Source: Pseudoxanthomonas sp. PXM03 (GTDB lineage: Bacteria > Pseudomonadota > Gammaproteobacteria > Xanthomonadales > Xanthomonadaceae). Taken from it: a stretch of 64,000 nucleotides of DNA. A model generated the notes under the pieces. That model made no database searches. It had not been told where the DNA came from and saw only the letters and a list, made by a program, of their open reading frames with translations. Positions 8,605-18,111 of this stretch are shown here, piece by piece. The stretch spans positions 1,634,001 to 1,698,000 of the forward strand of contig NZ_JACVAU010000001.1 of the NCBI RefSeq assembly GCF_014852005.1, written 5' to 3'. Each line of letters opens with the position of its first letter. The first letter of the stretch is position 1. The translations under genes were made by a program, and so were the position numbers.

Positions 8605-9495
8605 ATGAACGAGAGCCAGATCCAGCGGGTCCGCCGCTTCAACCGCACGGTCACCCGCCGCATCGGGGTGCTCACTGACGACTACCTCGGGCACGGCCGC
8701 CCATTGGCCGAGTCGCGCCTGCTGTTCGAAGCAGGGCATGCAGGGGCGGATGTGCGCGACCTGCGTGCACGCCTCGGGTTGGACTCCGGCTATGCGAGCC
8801 GGTTGTTGCGTGCGCTCGAGGCGCAGGGGCTTGTGCGGGTACAGGCATCGCCCGTCGATGCACGCAGGCGGCATGTGGTCCTGACCGCGAAAGGGCGGCG
8901 CGAGGTGGATGCGCTCGACCGGGATTCGCGCGCGTTGGCGGATTCCCTGCTGGCGCCCTTGTCGGCGCGGCAGCGTGAACGGTTGGTCGAGGCGATGGAT
9001 GAAGTGGAGCGTCTCATGCGTGCGTCCGCGGCGGAGATCGCGCTGGAGGATCCGGCCAGCGTCGAGGCGCAGGCGTGCATCCAGGCCTATCTGGATGAAC
9101 TCGATGCGCGCTTCGAAGGCGGTTTCGACGCCGCCCGCAGCGTGTCGGCCGATCCCGGCGAACTGGTGCCGCCCCGTGGCGCCTTCGTGGTCGCGCGGCT
9201 TGAGGGCGCGGCGGTCGGGTGCGGAGGATTGAAGCGGATCGCTGGCGGCATGGGCGAAATCAAGCGCATGTGGGTGGCGCCGCATGCGCGCGGACTGGGC
9301 ATCGCGCAGCGGGTGCTGGATGCGCTGGAGGCACACGCGGTGGCGATGGGAGTGCATACGTTGCGACTGGACACCAACAGCAGCCTGGTGGAAGCACGGG
9401 CGTTGTATGACCGCAACGGCTATATCGAGATCCCCGCCTACAACGACAACCCTTACGCGCATCACTGGTTCGAGAAACGCCTGCGGACGGACTGA
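8605..9495 (+). CDS. Bifunctional MarR-type regulator / GNAT acetyltransferase
   Basis: A 296-residue fusion. Residues 1-150 form a MarR winged helix (LGLDSGYASRLLRALEAQGLV recognition region shortened here, then a DARRRHVVLTAKG wing). Residues 160-296 are a GNAT domain with IKRMWVAPHARGLGIAQRVL as acetyl-CoA loop region and LYDRNGYIEI near the end. Such fusions are common in proteobacteria; the acetylated substrate is usually unknown. A perfect palindrome lies directly upstream and there is no good Shine-Dalgarno, suggesting tight or leaderless expression. Confidence 0.9.
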   Translation: MNESQIQRVRRFNRTVTRRIGVLTDDYLGHGRPLAESRLLFEAGHAGADVRDLRARLGLDSGYASRLLRALEAQGLVRVQASPVDARRRHVVLTAKGRREVDALDRDSRALADSLLAPLSARQRERLVEAMDEVERLMRASAAEIALEDPASVEAQACIQAYLDELDARFEGGFDAARSVSADPGELVPPRGAFVVARLEGAAVGCGGLKRIAGGMGEIKRMWVAPHARGLGIAQRVLDALEAHAVAMGVHTLRLDTNSSLVEARALYDRNGYIEIPAYNDNPYAHHWFEKRLRTD

Positions 9496-9596
9496 AGGCG
9501 AGGCCCATCGCCTCGAGCGAGGATGCGCCGCGTTCGCTCGACCGCGTTCGCGGCGGAGCCATACTTCCCGCGCTTCGTGCCCTTGTTGCCCTGCGA

Positions 9597-9737
9597 TCAG
9601 GAGCGCTTGCCGGGATTGGGCAATTGGCCCTTCCCATGATCCTTGGGAAGGGTGCGGGGCGGGGTTGATGGCGTGGCAGGCGCGGGTATCGCCCTGGAGG
9701 TGTCGTGGCGGGCGGGCGGCTTCGGATGGAATGTCAT
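9597..9737 (-). CDS. Small proline- and lysine-rich protein, 46 residues
   Basis: ATG at 9737 is preceded by a strong GGAGGAG ribosome site at about 8 bases, unusual for a chance frame. The product is short, rich in Pro, Lys and Thr, lacks hydrophobic segments and ends in KGQLPNPGKRS. It is probably intrinsically disordered. I recognise no domain. It lies between the MarR-GNAT gene and the kinase, on the opposite strand, apparently alone. The strong ribosome site is the main support for its being real. Confidence 0.5.
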   Translation of the reverse strand: MTFHPKPPARHDTSRAIPAPATPSTPPRTLPKDHGKGQLPNPGKRS

Positions 9738-9916
9738 GGCGGGTCTCCTCCGGCCGACGGCCGGATGTGCACCGTGCACGTGGAGGGATGAGTAACGCGT
9801 GTAGTCACGGGGTAAAGCTGGCCGTCAGGCCGGAAAAGGCCGGATTGCCCGATGGACGGCTGTGAATGGGCGTAAAAGACCCCTCGGTGCCGACAAAAGG
9901 CGCGTAAGGTCGAGGC

Positions 9917-11086
9917 ATGATGCATCGGTTCCTCAGTGACAACCGCGCGGAACTGATTGCGCGCTGCCGTGGCAAGGTCGCGCTGCGATCCGCTACAGGC
10001 GTGCCCGGCCAGGAACTGGATCACGGCGTGACGGTTTTCCTGGACCAGCTGATCAAGACACTGCAGGTGGAGGAGGGCGCCGAGCCGATGCGTAGCCGCA
10101 AGGTATCGGGACCCGCGGGCGGCGGTCGTCCCGCCCTGTCGGAGATCAGCGAGTCCGCGGCACTGCATGGCCGCGAACTGCTGACGCACGGGTTCACCGT
10201 CGACCAGGTGGTGCACGACTATGGCGACCTGTGCCAGGCGATTTCGGATCTCGCCTTCGAACGGGGCGCGGAGATCGAGACCGATGAGTTCCGCACGCTC
10301 AATCGCTGCCTGGACAACGCCATCGCGCACGCGGTGACGGAGTTCGGCTACCAGAACGAGATCGTGCAGTCCGACAGGCAGGCCCTGGCGTTGAACGAGC
10401 GGCTGGGATTCTTCGCGCACGAGTTGCGCAACCAGCTGTGCACGGCGACGCTGGCGCTGTCGATCATCAAGGAAGGCAGCGTGGGCATGTCCGGTGCGAC
10501 GGCCGGCATCCTGGATCGCGCCCTGGCCGGGCTGGGAAGCCTGATCGATCGTTCGCTGGCCGAGGTGCGGATGGCGGCCGGCACGCCGGTGCAGAAGCGG
10601 CTGTACTCGCTGGCGGATTTCATCGCCGAGATCAGGCTGTCGGCCTCGCTGGAGGTCACGGTCAGGGGCTGCGTACTGGTCGTGTCCGAGGTGGATCCAG
10701 TGCTGGCCATCGATGTCGACCGCGACCTGTTGCTGTCGGCAACCGGCAATCTGCTACAGAACGCCTTCAAGTTCTCTGCGCCAGGCAGCGAGATCACGTT
10801 GAACGCCTATGCGCTCGCCGACCGCATCCTGATCGACGTGGAGGACCGCTGCGGGGGGCTGCCTTCCGGCGATGGCGCGGCCCTGTTCCAGCCTTTCGTG
10901 CAGGAGAGCGCGGACCAGAGCGGCCTGGGGCTGGGCTTGTCGATCTCGCAGCGCAGTGTGGAGGCCAACCAGGGACAGCTGAGCGTGCGCGACGTGCCGG
11001 GCACCGGTTGTGTCTTCACCATCTCGCTGCCACGCCACCAGATGCCGCCATCGGAAGGGCTGCTGCCACCACGCGCGACGGGTTAG
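9917..11086 (+). CDS. Orphan sensor histidine kinase, soluble
   Basis: A 389-residue protein without membrane segments. Residues 1-150 resemble an RsbRD-like or helical sensory domain (FLSDNRAELIARCRGKVA). The H-box is FFAHELRNQ (His168), the N-box is LLQNAFKFS, and GLGLGLSISQR is the G2 box of a HATPase_c domain. It should autophosphorylate on His168 and pass the phosphate to a response regulator, but none is encoded beside it, so the partner is elsewhere. The start could be either of two adjacent ATGs (9917/9920); AAGGTCGAGG lies upstream. Confidence 0.87.
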   Translation: MMHRFLSDNRAELIARCRGKVALRSATGVPGQELDHGVTVFLDQLIKTLQVEEGAEPMRSRKVSGPAGGGRPALSEISESAALHGRELLTHGFTVDQVVHDYGDLCQAISDLAFERGAEIETDEFRTLNRCLDNAIAHAVTEFGYQNEIVQSDRQALALNERLGFFAHELRNQLCTATLALSIIKEGSVGMSGATAGILDRALAGLGSLIDRSLAEVRMAAGTPVQKRLYSLADFIAEIRLSASLEVTVRGCVLVVSEVDPVLAIDVDRDLLLSATGNLLQNAFKFSAPGSEITLNAYALADRILIDVEDRCGGLPSGDGAALFQPFVQESADQSGLGLGLSISQRSVEANQGQLSVRDVPGTGCVFTISLPRHQMPPSEGLLPPRATG

Positions 11087-11343
11087 GGGTGGTTGGTACG
11101 GAGCTTGCATTGGCGACAGGACCGGAGACGGCGTCGCGGTCACTGGAGTAAGTGGCGTTACGCGGCTACCATGCCGCATCAGCATTGGCCATGGCGTCGC
11201 CAGGGACACTGCTCATTCGGGTATGCCGGGGAAGTCCATCCGCGAGGAGGGCTGGCATGCACGGCCAAGAGGGGGGCGACCGTCCGTCGGCGTGTCGCTG
11301 GTCGATGTACGCATCACGCATTCACGTTTTCCGGGGACTCGAC

Positions 11344-14300
11344 ATGCCTATCCTTTTCGGCGCCACGCGCCGTGTACGTCTGTTTGCGCGCGTGTTCCTG
11401 CTGGGCGTGTTCGCCAGTAGCGCGATGGCGATCCCCGCCGCAATGGCGGAGACGTTGACGTTCACAAACGATACCGGCCTCGGAGACGGCATTGCCGCCG
11501 ACGGTGAAGGCGGGTCGGTTGCCATCGCCGGGCTGTCCATCCAGATCTACAACATCAGCAACGTCAATGGCAGCAATGTCGGCGTGATCCACTGGCGACC
11601 CAACGCCTTCCTCAATAGTGAAGACTCGGGGTATTCGGCCCTCACCTTCGATGATGGCGCAGAAGGAATCACCAAGGGCATGGCGGTCCGCTCCGCGGAT
11701 GGCAGCGAGTTCAAGCTGACGTCGTTCCGGTATTACAGCTGGGGCGAGACGTCGCCCATGACGAATACCGTCGTGGGCTACCGGGACGGCGTCCAGGTGG
11801 CCTCCATGACCTTCCAGGGATACGATCCCAACCCCATGCCGCAGACGGTCTCGTTGGGGCCAACGTTCTCGTACGTGGACGACGTCAGGATGTTCACCTC
11901 GGCGGGCGGCGAGAACGGAGGTGATGGCAGCTGGCACTCGATGAACAACATCGTCATCGATCCCGCCGTGCCGCCCGACACCACGCCTCCCACCGTCAGC
12001 TCGATCACTTCCAGTACGGCCAACGGCACGTACAACGTGGGCGATGTCATCAGCCTGGAGGTGGCATTCAGCGAAAACGTCACCGTCACCGGTACCCCGC
12101 AGCTGACGATCGAAACCGGTTCGACCGATCGCATCGTCAATTACATCAGCGGCAGCGGAAGCAGCAGCACGCTGACCTTTATCTACACCGTGCAGGCCGG
12201 AGACACCACGGCTGACCTGGACTACACCTCGCCCACGGCGCTTGCGCTGAATGGCGGCACGATCCGCGATGCGGCCAGCAACAACGCCATCTTGACGCTG
12301 CCATCGCCGGGTGCGGCCGGCTCGCTTGGCGCGAACAAGAACCTGGTGATCGATGGCATGGTGCCCTCGGTCACATCGGTCACTTCATCCACGCCGGACG
12401 GCACGTACTCACTCGGGTCTACGATCAGCCTGCAGATCAGCTTCACCGAAGCGGTGACAGTCACCGGTACGCCGCAGCTGACGCTGGAGACGGGCAGTAC
12501 TGATCGCGCCGTCAACTACGTCAGCGGCAGTGGCACCGGCACGTTGACGTTCAACTATGCCGTGCAATCGGGTGATGTCAGCAGCGACCTCGATTACGTG
12601 TCGACGAATTCGCTCGCGCTGAACGGCGGCACGATCCAGGATGCCGCCACCAACAACGCCACGCTGGCGCTGGCCGTTCCGGGTACGGCGGGATCACTGG
12701 GGGCCAACAGGGCGCTGGTGGTGGATGGTGCGCCGCCTACCGTCACCGCCATCACGGTGAGTGGTTCACCCGCAGCCACCGCCACCAGCGTGACCTTCAC
12801 GGTGGCGTTCAATGAAGCGGTCAGCAACGTCTCGACCGACGACTTCTCCCTGGGCACAACCGGTTCGGCCACGGGCACGATCAGCGCCGTCTCCGCCAGC
12901 GGCGGTACCTCGATCGACGTCACCGTGAGTGGCATTGCCGGCAACGGCACCCTGGAAGTGAATCTCAACGGGTCCACCAACATCGCGGACGCGGCCGGCA
13001 ACAGCGGGCCGGCGGCGTTCACCAGCGGATCGCCCCATACCGTCGCCATTCCCACCGCGCCGGTCGCACCGACCATCGGCATCGCCACGGCGGGTGACGG
13101 CCAGGTCAGCGTGACTTTCACTGCACCGGCCAGCAATGGCGGTTCCGCCATCACCACGTACACGGCGACGGCCAGTCCCGGTGGCGCGTTCGGCACCTGT
13201 GCGGGGCCGGCAGCCTGCACGGCCACCGTGACCGGGCTCAGCAACGGCACGGCGTATACCTTCACGGTCACCGCCACCAACGCCATCGGAACGAGCGTCG
13301 CGTCGGGCGCCTCGAACGCCGCCACGCCCAAGGGCAACCAGACCCTCACGTTCGGCAACCCCGGTGCGCAGAATTTCGGCACCACGCCGACGTTGACCGC
13401 CACTGCGACATCCAGCCTCGCGCCGACGTTCAGTTCGTCCACCACCGGCGTATGCACGATCACGTCCGGCGGCGCGCTGACCTTCGTCACCGCCGGCAGC
13501 TGCACCATCGACGCCGACCAGGCCGGCGATGCCGCGTGGAACGCGGCGACCACGGTGACCCAGACGTTCACGGTCAACGCGGTGGTGCCCGGGGCGCCGA
13601 CCATCGGTACCGCGACGGCGGGCGACACGCAGGCCTCGGTGACGTTCACCGCACCGGCCTCCATCGGCGGTGCCGCGATCATCGCCGGCGGCTATACGGT
13701 CACGGCCAATCCGGGCGGCGCGACCGGCACCGGTTCCAGTTCGCCGATCACGGTCACCGGGCTGACCAATGGCGTGGCGTACACGTTCACGGTGACCGCG
13801 ACGAACTCCGCCGGCACCGGTGCCGCATCGGCCGCATCGAACAGCATCACGCCGGCCTCGCCGCAGACAATCACCTTCGCCAATCCGGGCGTGCAGAACT
13901 TCGGGACATCGCCGAACCTGTCCATCCTGGGCGGCGGCGCGTCTTCGACGTCGGGACTGACCGTGACCTTCACGTCGTCCACCACGGGCGTCTGCACGAT
14001 CACGTCTGCGGGTGTGCTGACCTTCCTCGCCGCCGGCACTTGCACCATCAATGCCGACCAGGCGGGGGACACCAGCTTCTTGCCCGCGTCTCAGGTCAGC
14101 CGGTCGTTCACCGTCATTCCCGTGGTGCCGGGTGCACCGACGATCGGCACGGCGATCGCAGGCGACACCCAGGCGAGTGTCGCGTTCACCGCTCCGTTGA
14201 ACATCGGCGGATCGGCGATCACCAGCTACACCGTGACCGTCAGCCCGGCCGATGTGGCGCCGATCAATGGCGCGTCGTCGCCGATCGTCGTCACTGGACT

Positions 14301-17300
14301 GACCAATGGCATCGCGTACACCTTCACGGTGACGGCGGACAATGTGGCGGGTACCGGCCCTGCGTCGGCGGCGTCGAACAGCATCACGCCGGCGGCGACG
14401 CAGACCATCACGTTCTCCAATCCCGGCGCGCAGAACTTCGGCACCACGCCGACATTCACTGCGACGTCGGACTCCGGACTGACGCCGACGTTCACCTCGT
14501 CCACGACCAGCGTCTGCACGATCACGACGGGCGGCGCACTGACGTTCGTCACGGCGGGAACCTGCACCATCAACGCCGACCAGGCGGGGAACGGCACGTA
14601 CCTCGCCGCCACGCAGGTCAGCCGCACGTTCACCGTCAATCCGGTGGTGCCGGGTGCGCCGACCATCGGCGTGGCAACCGTCGCCAGTCCGACCGAGGTC
14701 GATGTGGCCTTCGCGGCGCCCGCGAGCAACGGAGGTATCGCCATCACCGGTTACACAGTGACGGCCAGCCCCGGCGGTGCCACGACTACCGGCGTGGGCA
14801 GTCCCATCCGTTTCCCCGGTCTGACGGCAGGCGTCAGCTATTCGTTCACCGTCAGCGCAACCAACAGTGCCGGCACGGGTGCATCGTCGGCCGCGTCCAA
14901 TGCCGTCGTCACCGCCGTGACGCAGGTGATCACGTTCGCCAATCCCGGTGCACAGAACTTCGGCACTACGCCGACGCTGTCCGCGGCGGCGGATTCCGGA
15001 CTTGCGGTGAGCTTCGCATCGGCGACGACCGCCGTCTGCACCATCACGCCCACGGGCACGCTGGCCTTCATCGCGGTCGGCACCTGCACGATCAACGCGG
15101 ACCAGGCGGGCGATGCCAGCCATCTGCCGGCGGCTCAGGTCAGCCAGACGTTCACCGTGAATGCCGTGGCGCCCGATGCGCCCGTGATCGGTACGGCGAC
15201 GATGGCGTCCGCCACATCGGTCACGGTGTCCTTCACCGCGCCGGTGTCTACCGGTGGTGCTCCGGTCACCGGCTATGTGGTGACGGCGATTCCGGGGGGC
15301 GCCACTGCGACGGGAGCCGGGAGCCCGATCACCGTCACAGGGCTGGCAAGCGGCACGGCGTACACGTTCACCGTGACCGCGCAGAATGCAGCGGACACCA
15401 GCGTGTCCTCTGCACCGTCGAATGCGGTCACGCCGATCCCTGCACTCACGGTCGCGGCGGCGAGCGCCACGTTGCCGTACGGTGCTGGCGCCACACCCGT
15501 GACGCTGTCGATCACGGGCACCGCGACGTCGGTCGCCGTGGGTACGGCACCGGTGAACGGTATCGCGACGGTCAGCGGCACCACGATCAGCTACCAGCCC
15601 AACGCCGGTTACGCCGGCCCGGACAGCTTCACCTATACGGCCAGCGATGAGTACCAGACCACCACGACCGCGACGGTGACGATCACCGTCACGGCGCCGA
15701 CGGTGGTGCTGGATGCCGCCAATCCCGGCAACGGCACGGGCGGCATCGTCTACACGCACGCGTTCCTCGCCAGTGGTGGTGCATCGCCTTACACGTTCCA
15801 GCTTGTCGGCGGCGCATTGCCGAGTGGATTGAGCTTGGGCACGGACGGACGCATCACTGGCACGCCGACGGTGGCGGGCAGCTTCACGTTGACGGTGCAG
15901 GTGACCGACAGCAGTACGGGCATCGGTCCCTTCACGGCGCAGCAGCAGTACACGCTGCAGGTGGTGGCGCCGCAGATCGCGTTCGCGCTGCCCGCGTTGC
16001 CGCAGGCGACGCATGCCGGTGCGTTCAACCAGACCCTGGCGGTAACGGGAGGCACCGCGCCGTATACCTACGCGGTGACGGCAGGCAGCCTGCCGCAGGG
16101 CGTCGCGTTGAGTGCGGCGGGCGTGCTGTCGGGAACGCCGACCGCGTCGGGACGCTTCTCCTTCACGGTGGAGGCGCGTGATGCGAACGGCTTCACGGGG
16201 GCGCAGGCGTATGAGCTGGTCGTGGCGCAGGCGCTGCAGGCGATCACCGGCTTCAATGCGAATCCGGCCACGCCGGTGTTCTCGCCGAACGGTACGTTCG
16301 CGCTGGTCGCCAGCGGTGGTGCCTCCGGCAATCCGGTGGTATTCGCGAGCACTACGGCACAGGTCTGCCAGGTGAGTGGTACGACCGTCACCATGCTGGC
16401 GGCCGGGCGCTGCAGCCTGACCGCCGACCAGGCTGGTGATGCGAACCACGAAGCCGCGCCGCAGGTGCGGCTGGATGTGGACATCGCGGCCGCCGTGCCG
16501 ACGCTCGTGTGGCCGGAAGAACTGCGCAAGGTGTTCGGCGAGCCTGCCTTCGACCTGGTGAATCCGCAGAGCCCCAGCAGCGGTGCCTTCACGTTCACCA
16601 GCAGCGATCCGGAGGTGGCCAGCATCAGCGGCCGCACGGTGACGCTGCATGCGGAAGGCACGACTGTCATCACGGCCACCCAGGCGGCGGCGGGAAGCTA
16701 TGCCGCCGCCAGCGTGGAGATGCACCTGCAGGTGGAGGTGCGCCCCGATCCGACCCGGGACCCGGGCGTGGTCGGCCTGCTGCAGGCGCAGGTGGATGCG
16801 AGCGTGCGCTTTGCGAACGCGCAGCAGTCGAACATCCGCGACCGCCTGCGCCAGGTACGCAGCGGCGCCAACGGTTCCAGCAACAACGTCACGCTGGCCT
16901 ATGCCGGTGGCGAAGACCGCCAGGGGCTTTCAGTGCCCGTGGGCCAGGCCACAGGCGGCAGCCTGCCGGCGTTGCCACAGGGGTGGGGCGCATGGGCATC
17001 CGGCACGGCCTCGTTCGGCAAGAGCGGTCGGGTCGGCGGATACGACTTCCAGACCGATGGCCTCACGCTGGGTGCGGACCGTGCGATTGGCGAACAGGTG
17101 CTGGTCGGTGTGGCCGGCAGTCTGGCGCGCAACGACAGCGATCTGGACGGCACCGCCTCGCGCCTGAAAGCCGACCAGCGTTCGCTGGCGCTGTATGGCT
17201 TGTGGCGTGCAGGCGAGCATGTGTTCGTGGACGGCATGCTGGCCACCGGACGCCTGGACTTCGACATCCGCCGCTGGAGCGACGATGCCGGGGCGATGGG

Positions 17301-17901
17301 CACGGCCGTGCGCGACGGCAAGCAGTGGTTCGGTTCGCTGGCCTTCGGCTACGAGCATCACGGTGAACGCATGGCGCTGACCACGTACGGCCGCTTCGAT
17401 GCCAGCCGCACCACGCTGGACGCGTATCGCGATTACGGGATGGACATCTACGACCTGGCCTACCGGCGCCAGGTGGTGGAGAACAGCACGGTGGCGCTGG
17501 GCGTGGAAGGCAGCTACCGCTTCGGTGGTGACGACGGGCGCTACCGTCCGTTCTGGAGCTTGGAATATCGCCAGGCGCTGGAGGACAAGGGCGAGGCGGC
17601 GATGAACTATGTCGTGTGGCCGCACCCCACCGACTATCGCCTGGACATGCAGAGCTACAACGACGATGCACTGGCGTTGTCGGCAGGCCTGGACGTGAAG
17701 TTGCGACAGGGCTGGCTGCTGTCGCTGCTGTTCGGCCACGAACAGGCCAGCAACAGTACGCAGGGCAGCAGCATCGGCCTGCGTCTGTCGTATGGGCAGC
17801 CTTCCAGCGGCGGGTTCGTGCCGGATGACGGCACGATGGCCGGCGATGCCACCCGTCGTTGCGGGCGGCGATGCGCCAACAGTGGCGACGCACCGCGCTG
17901 A
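11344..17901 (+). CDS. Giant autotransporter with bacterial Ig-like and fibronectin III repeats
   Basis: A 2185-residue type Va autotransporter. A signal peptide ends around ASSAMAIPAAMA (residue about 35). Residues 215-570 hold three Ig-like repeats (the first two start PPTVSSITSS and VPSVTSVTSS). Residues 575-1365 alternate five fibronectin III modules with four modules beginning QTITF and containing a CTI...CTINADQAGD pair of cysteines. Then come a Big_9-like module, two putative-Ig (He_PIG) modules and two further Ig-like modules to about 1800. A helical linker leads to the autotransporter beta-barrel (about 1880-2153). Unusually, the barrel is followed by a 33-residue polar tail with two cysteines. 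Probable role: surface adhesion. An upstream in-frame ATG at 11305 is possible; 11344 fits the signal peptide best. Confidence 0.9.
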   Translation: MPILFGATRRVRLFARVFLLGVFASSAMAIPAAMAETLTFTNDTGLGDGIAADGEGGSVAIAGLSIQIYNISNVNGSNVGVIHWRPNAFLNSEDSGYSALTFDDGAEGITKGMAVRSADGSEFKLTSFRYYSWGETSPMTNTVVGYRDGVQVASMTFQGYDPNPMPQTVSLGPTFSYVDDVRMFTSAGGENGGDGSWHSMNNIVIDPAVPPDTTPPTVSSITSSTANGTYNVGDVISLEVAFSENVTVTGTPQLTIETGSTDRIVNYISGSGSSSTLTFIYTVQAGDTTADLDYTSPTALALNGGTIRDAASNNAILTLPSPGAAGSLGANKNLVIDGMVPSVTSVTSSTPDGTYSLGSTISLQISFTEAVTVTGTPQLTLETGSTDRAVNYVSGSGTGTLTFNYAVQSGDVSSDLDYVSTNSLALNGGTIQDAATNNATLALAVPGTAGSLGANRALVVDGAPPTVTAITVSGSPAATATSVTFTVAFNEAVSNVSTDDFSLGTTGSATGTISAVSASGGTSIDVTVSGIAGNGTLEVNLNGSTNIADAAGNSGPAAFTSGSPHTVAIPTAPVAPTIGIATAGDGQVSVTFTAPASNGGSAITTYTATASPGGAFGTCAGPAACTATVTGLSNGTAYTFTVTATNAIGTSVASGASNAATPKGNQTLTFGNPGAQNFGTTPTLTATATSSLAPTFSSSTTGVCTITSGGALTFVTAGSCTIDADQAGDAAWNAATTVTQTFTVNAVVPGAPTIGTATAGDTQASVTFTAPASIGGAAIIAGGYTVTANPGGATGTGSSSPITVTGLTNGVAYTFTVTATNSAGTGAASAASNSITPASPQTITFANPGVQNFGTSPNLSILGGGASSTSGLTVTFTSSTTGVCTITSAGVLTFLAAGTCTINADQAGDTSFLPASQVSRSFTVIPVVPGAPTIGTAIAGDTQASVAFTAPLNIGGSAITSYTVTVSPADVAPINGASSPIVVTGLTNGIAYTFTVTADNVAGTGPASAASNSITPAATQTITFSNPGAQNFGTTPTFTATSDSGLTPTFTSSTTSVCTITTGGALTFVTAGTCTINADQAGNGTYLAATQVSRTFTVNPVVPGAPTIGVATVASPTEVDVAFAAPASNGGIAITGYTVTASPGGATTTGVGSPIRFPGLTAGVSYSFTVSATNSAGTGASSAASNAVVTAVTQVITFANPGAQNFGTTPTLSAAADSGLAVSFASATTAVCTITPTGTLAFIAVGTCTINADQAGDASHLPAAQVSQTFTVNAVAPDAPVIGTATMASATSVTVSFTAPVSTGGAPVTGYVVTAIPGGATATGAGSPITVTGLASGTAYTFTVTAQNAADTSVSSAPSNAVTPIPALTVAAASATLPYGAGATPVTLSITGTATSVAVGTAPVNGIATVSGTTISYQPNAGYAGPDSFTYTASDEYQTTTTATVTITVTAPTVVLDAANPGNGTGGIVYTHAFLASGGASPYTFQLVGGALPSGLSLGTDGRITGTPTVAGSFTLTVQVTDSSTGIGPFTAQQQYTLQVVAPQIAFALPALPQATHAGAFNQTLAVTGGTAPYTYAVTAGSLPQGVALSAAGVLSGTPTASGRFSFTVEARDANGFTGAQAYELVVAQALQAITGFNANPATPVFSPNGTFALVASGGASGNPVVFASTTAQVCQVSGTTVTMLAAGRCSLTADQAGDANHEAAPQVRLDVDIAAAVPTLVWPEELRKVFGEPAFDLVNPQSPSSGAFTFTSSDPEVASISGRTVTLHAEGTTVITATQAAAGSYAAASVEMHLQVEVRPDPTRDPGVVGLLQAQVDASVRFANAQQSNIRDRLRQVRSGANGSSNNVTLAYAGGEDRQGLSVPVGQATGGSLPALPQGWGAWASGTASFGKSGRVGGYDFQTDGLTLGADRAIGEQVLVGVAGSLARNDSDLDGTASRLKADQRSLALYGLWRAGEHVFVDGMLATGRLDFDIRRWSDDAGAMGTAVRDGKQWFGSLAFGYEHHGERMALTTYGRFDASRTTLDAYRDYGMDIYDLAYRRQVVENSTVALGVEGSYRFGGDDGRYRPFWSLEYRQALEDKGEAAMNYVVWPHPTDYRLDMQSYNDDALALSAGLDVKLRQGWLLSLLFGHEQASNSTQGSSIGLRLSYGQPSSGGFVPDDGTMAGDATRRCGRRCANSGDAPR
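13066..15440 (+). repeat. About 530-bp coding tandem repeat inside the autotransporter gene
   Basis: The fn3 plus QTITF two-module unit recurs with starts of the second module near 13336, 13865, 14401 and 14920, a period of about 520-535 bp, and a fifth fn3 module closes the array. Units are diverged at DNA level but share long stretches coding for FGTTPT, CTINADQAGD and VVPGAPTIG. Such arrays change length by recombination. Confidence 0.8.
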
Positions 17902-17937
17902 CGCCGCTTTCCTGCGCGTCATCGCCGCCACCCACGC

Positions 17938-17968
17938 GAAGCCCGGCCCTGGCCGGGCTTCGTCTTTT
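17938..17968 (+). terminator. Rho-independent terminator after the autotransporter
   Basis: GAAGCCCGGCC and GGCCGGGCTTC pair perfectly (17938-17961) and are followed by GTCTTTT. It lies 37 bases past the autotransporter stop and separates it from the M13 peptidase gene. Confidence 0.85.
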
Positions 17969-18111
17969 CCGCGGGCGCGGAGCAGGAGCGGAACCACCGT
18001 CCAGACCCGTCCACCACCTTTTGGCACGGTCGCGGGGCCGGGAGCGGTGGGTATCCTCCCGGGCACGCCCGCGCGCGACGCGGGCACCTGTCCCGTTTCC
18101 GGAGAACGCTT

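Noticed and set aside
12766..16725. A 1319-codon open frame antisense to the autotransporter gene
   Set aside because: Codon bias and the threonine/valine/serine-rich repeats keep stop codons out of this antisense frame. The translation is Arg/His/Gly-rich without any domain, signal or ribosome site.
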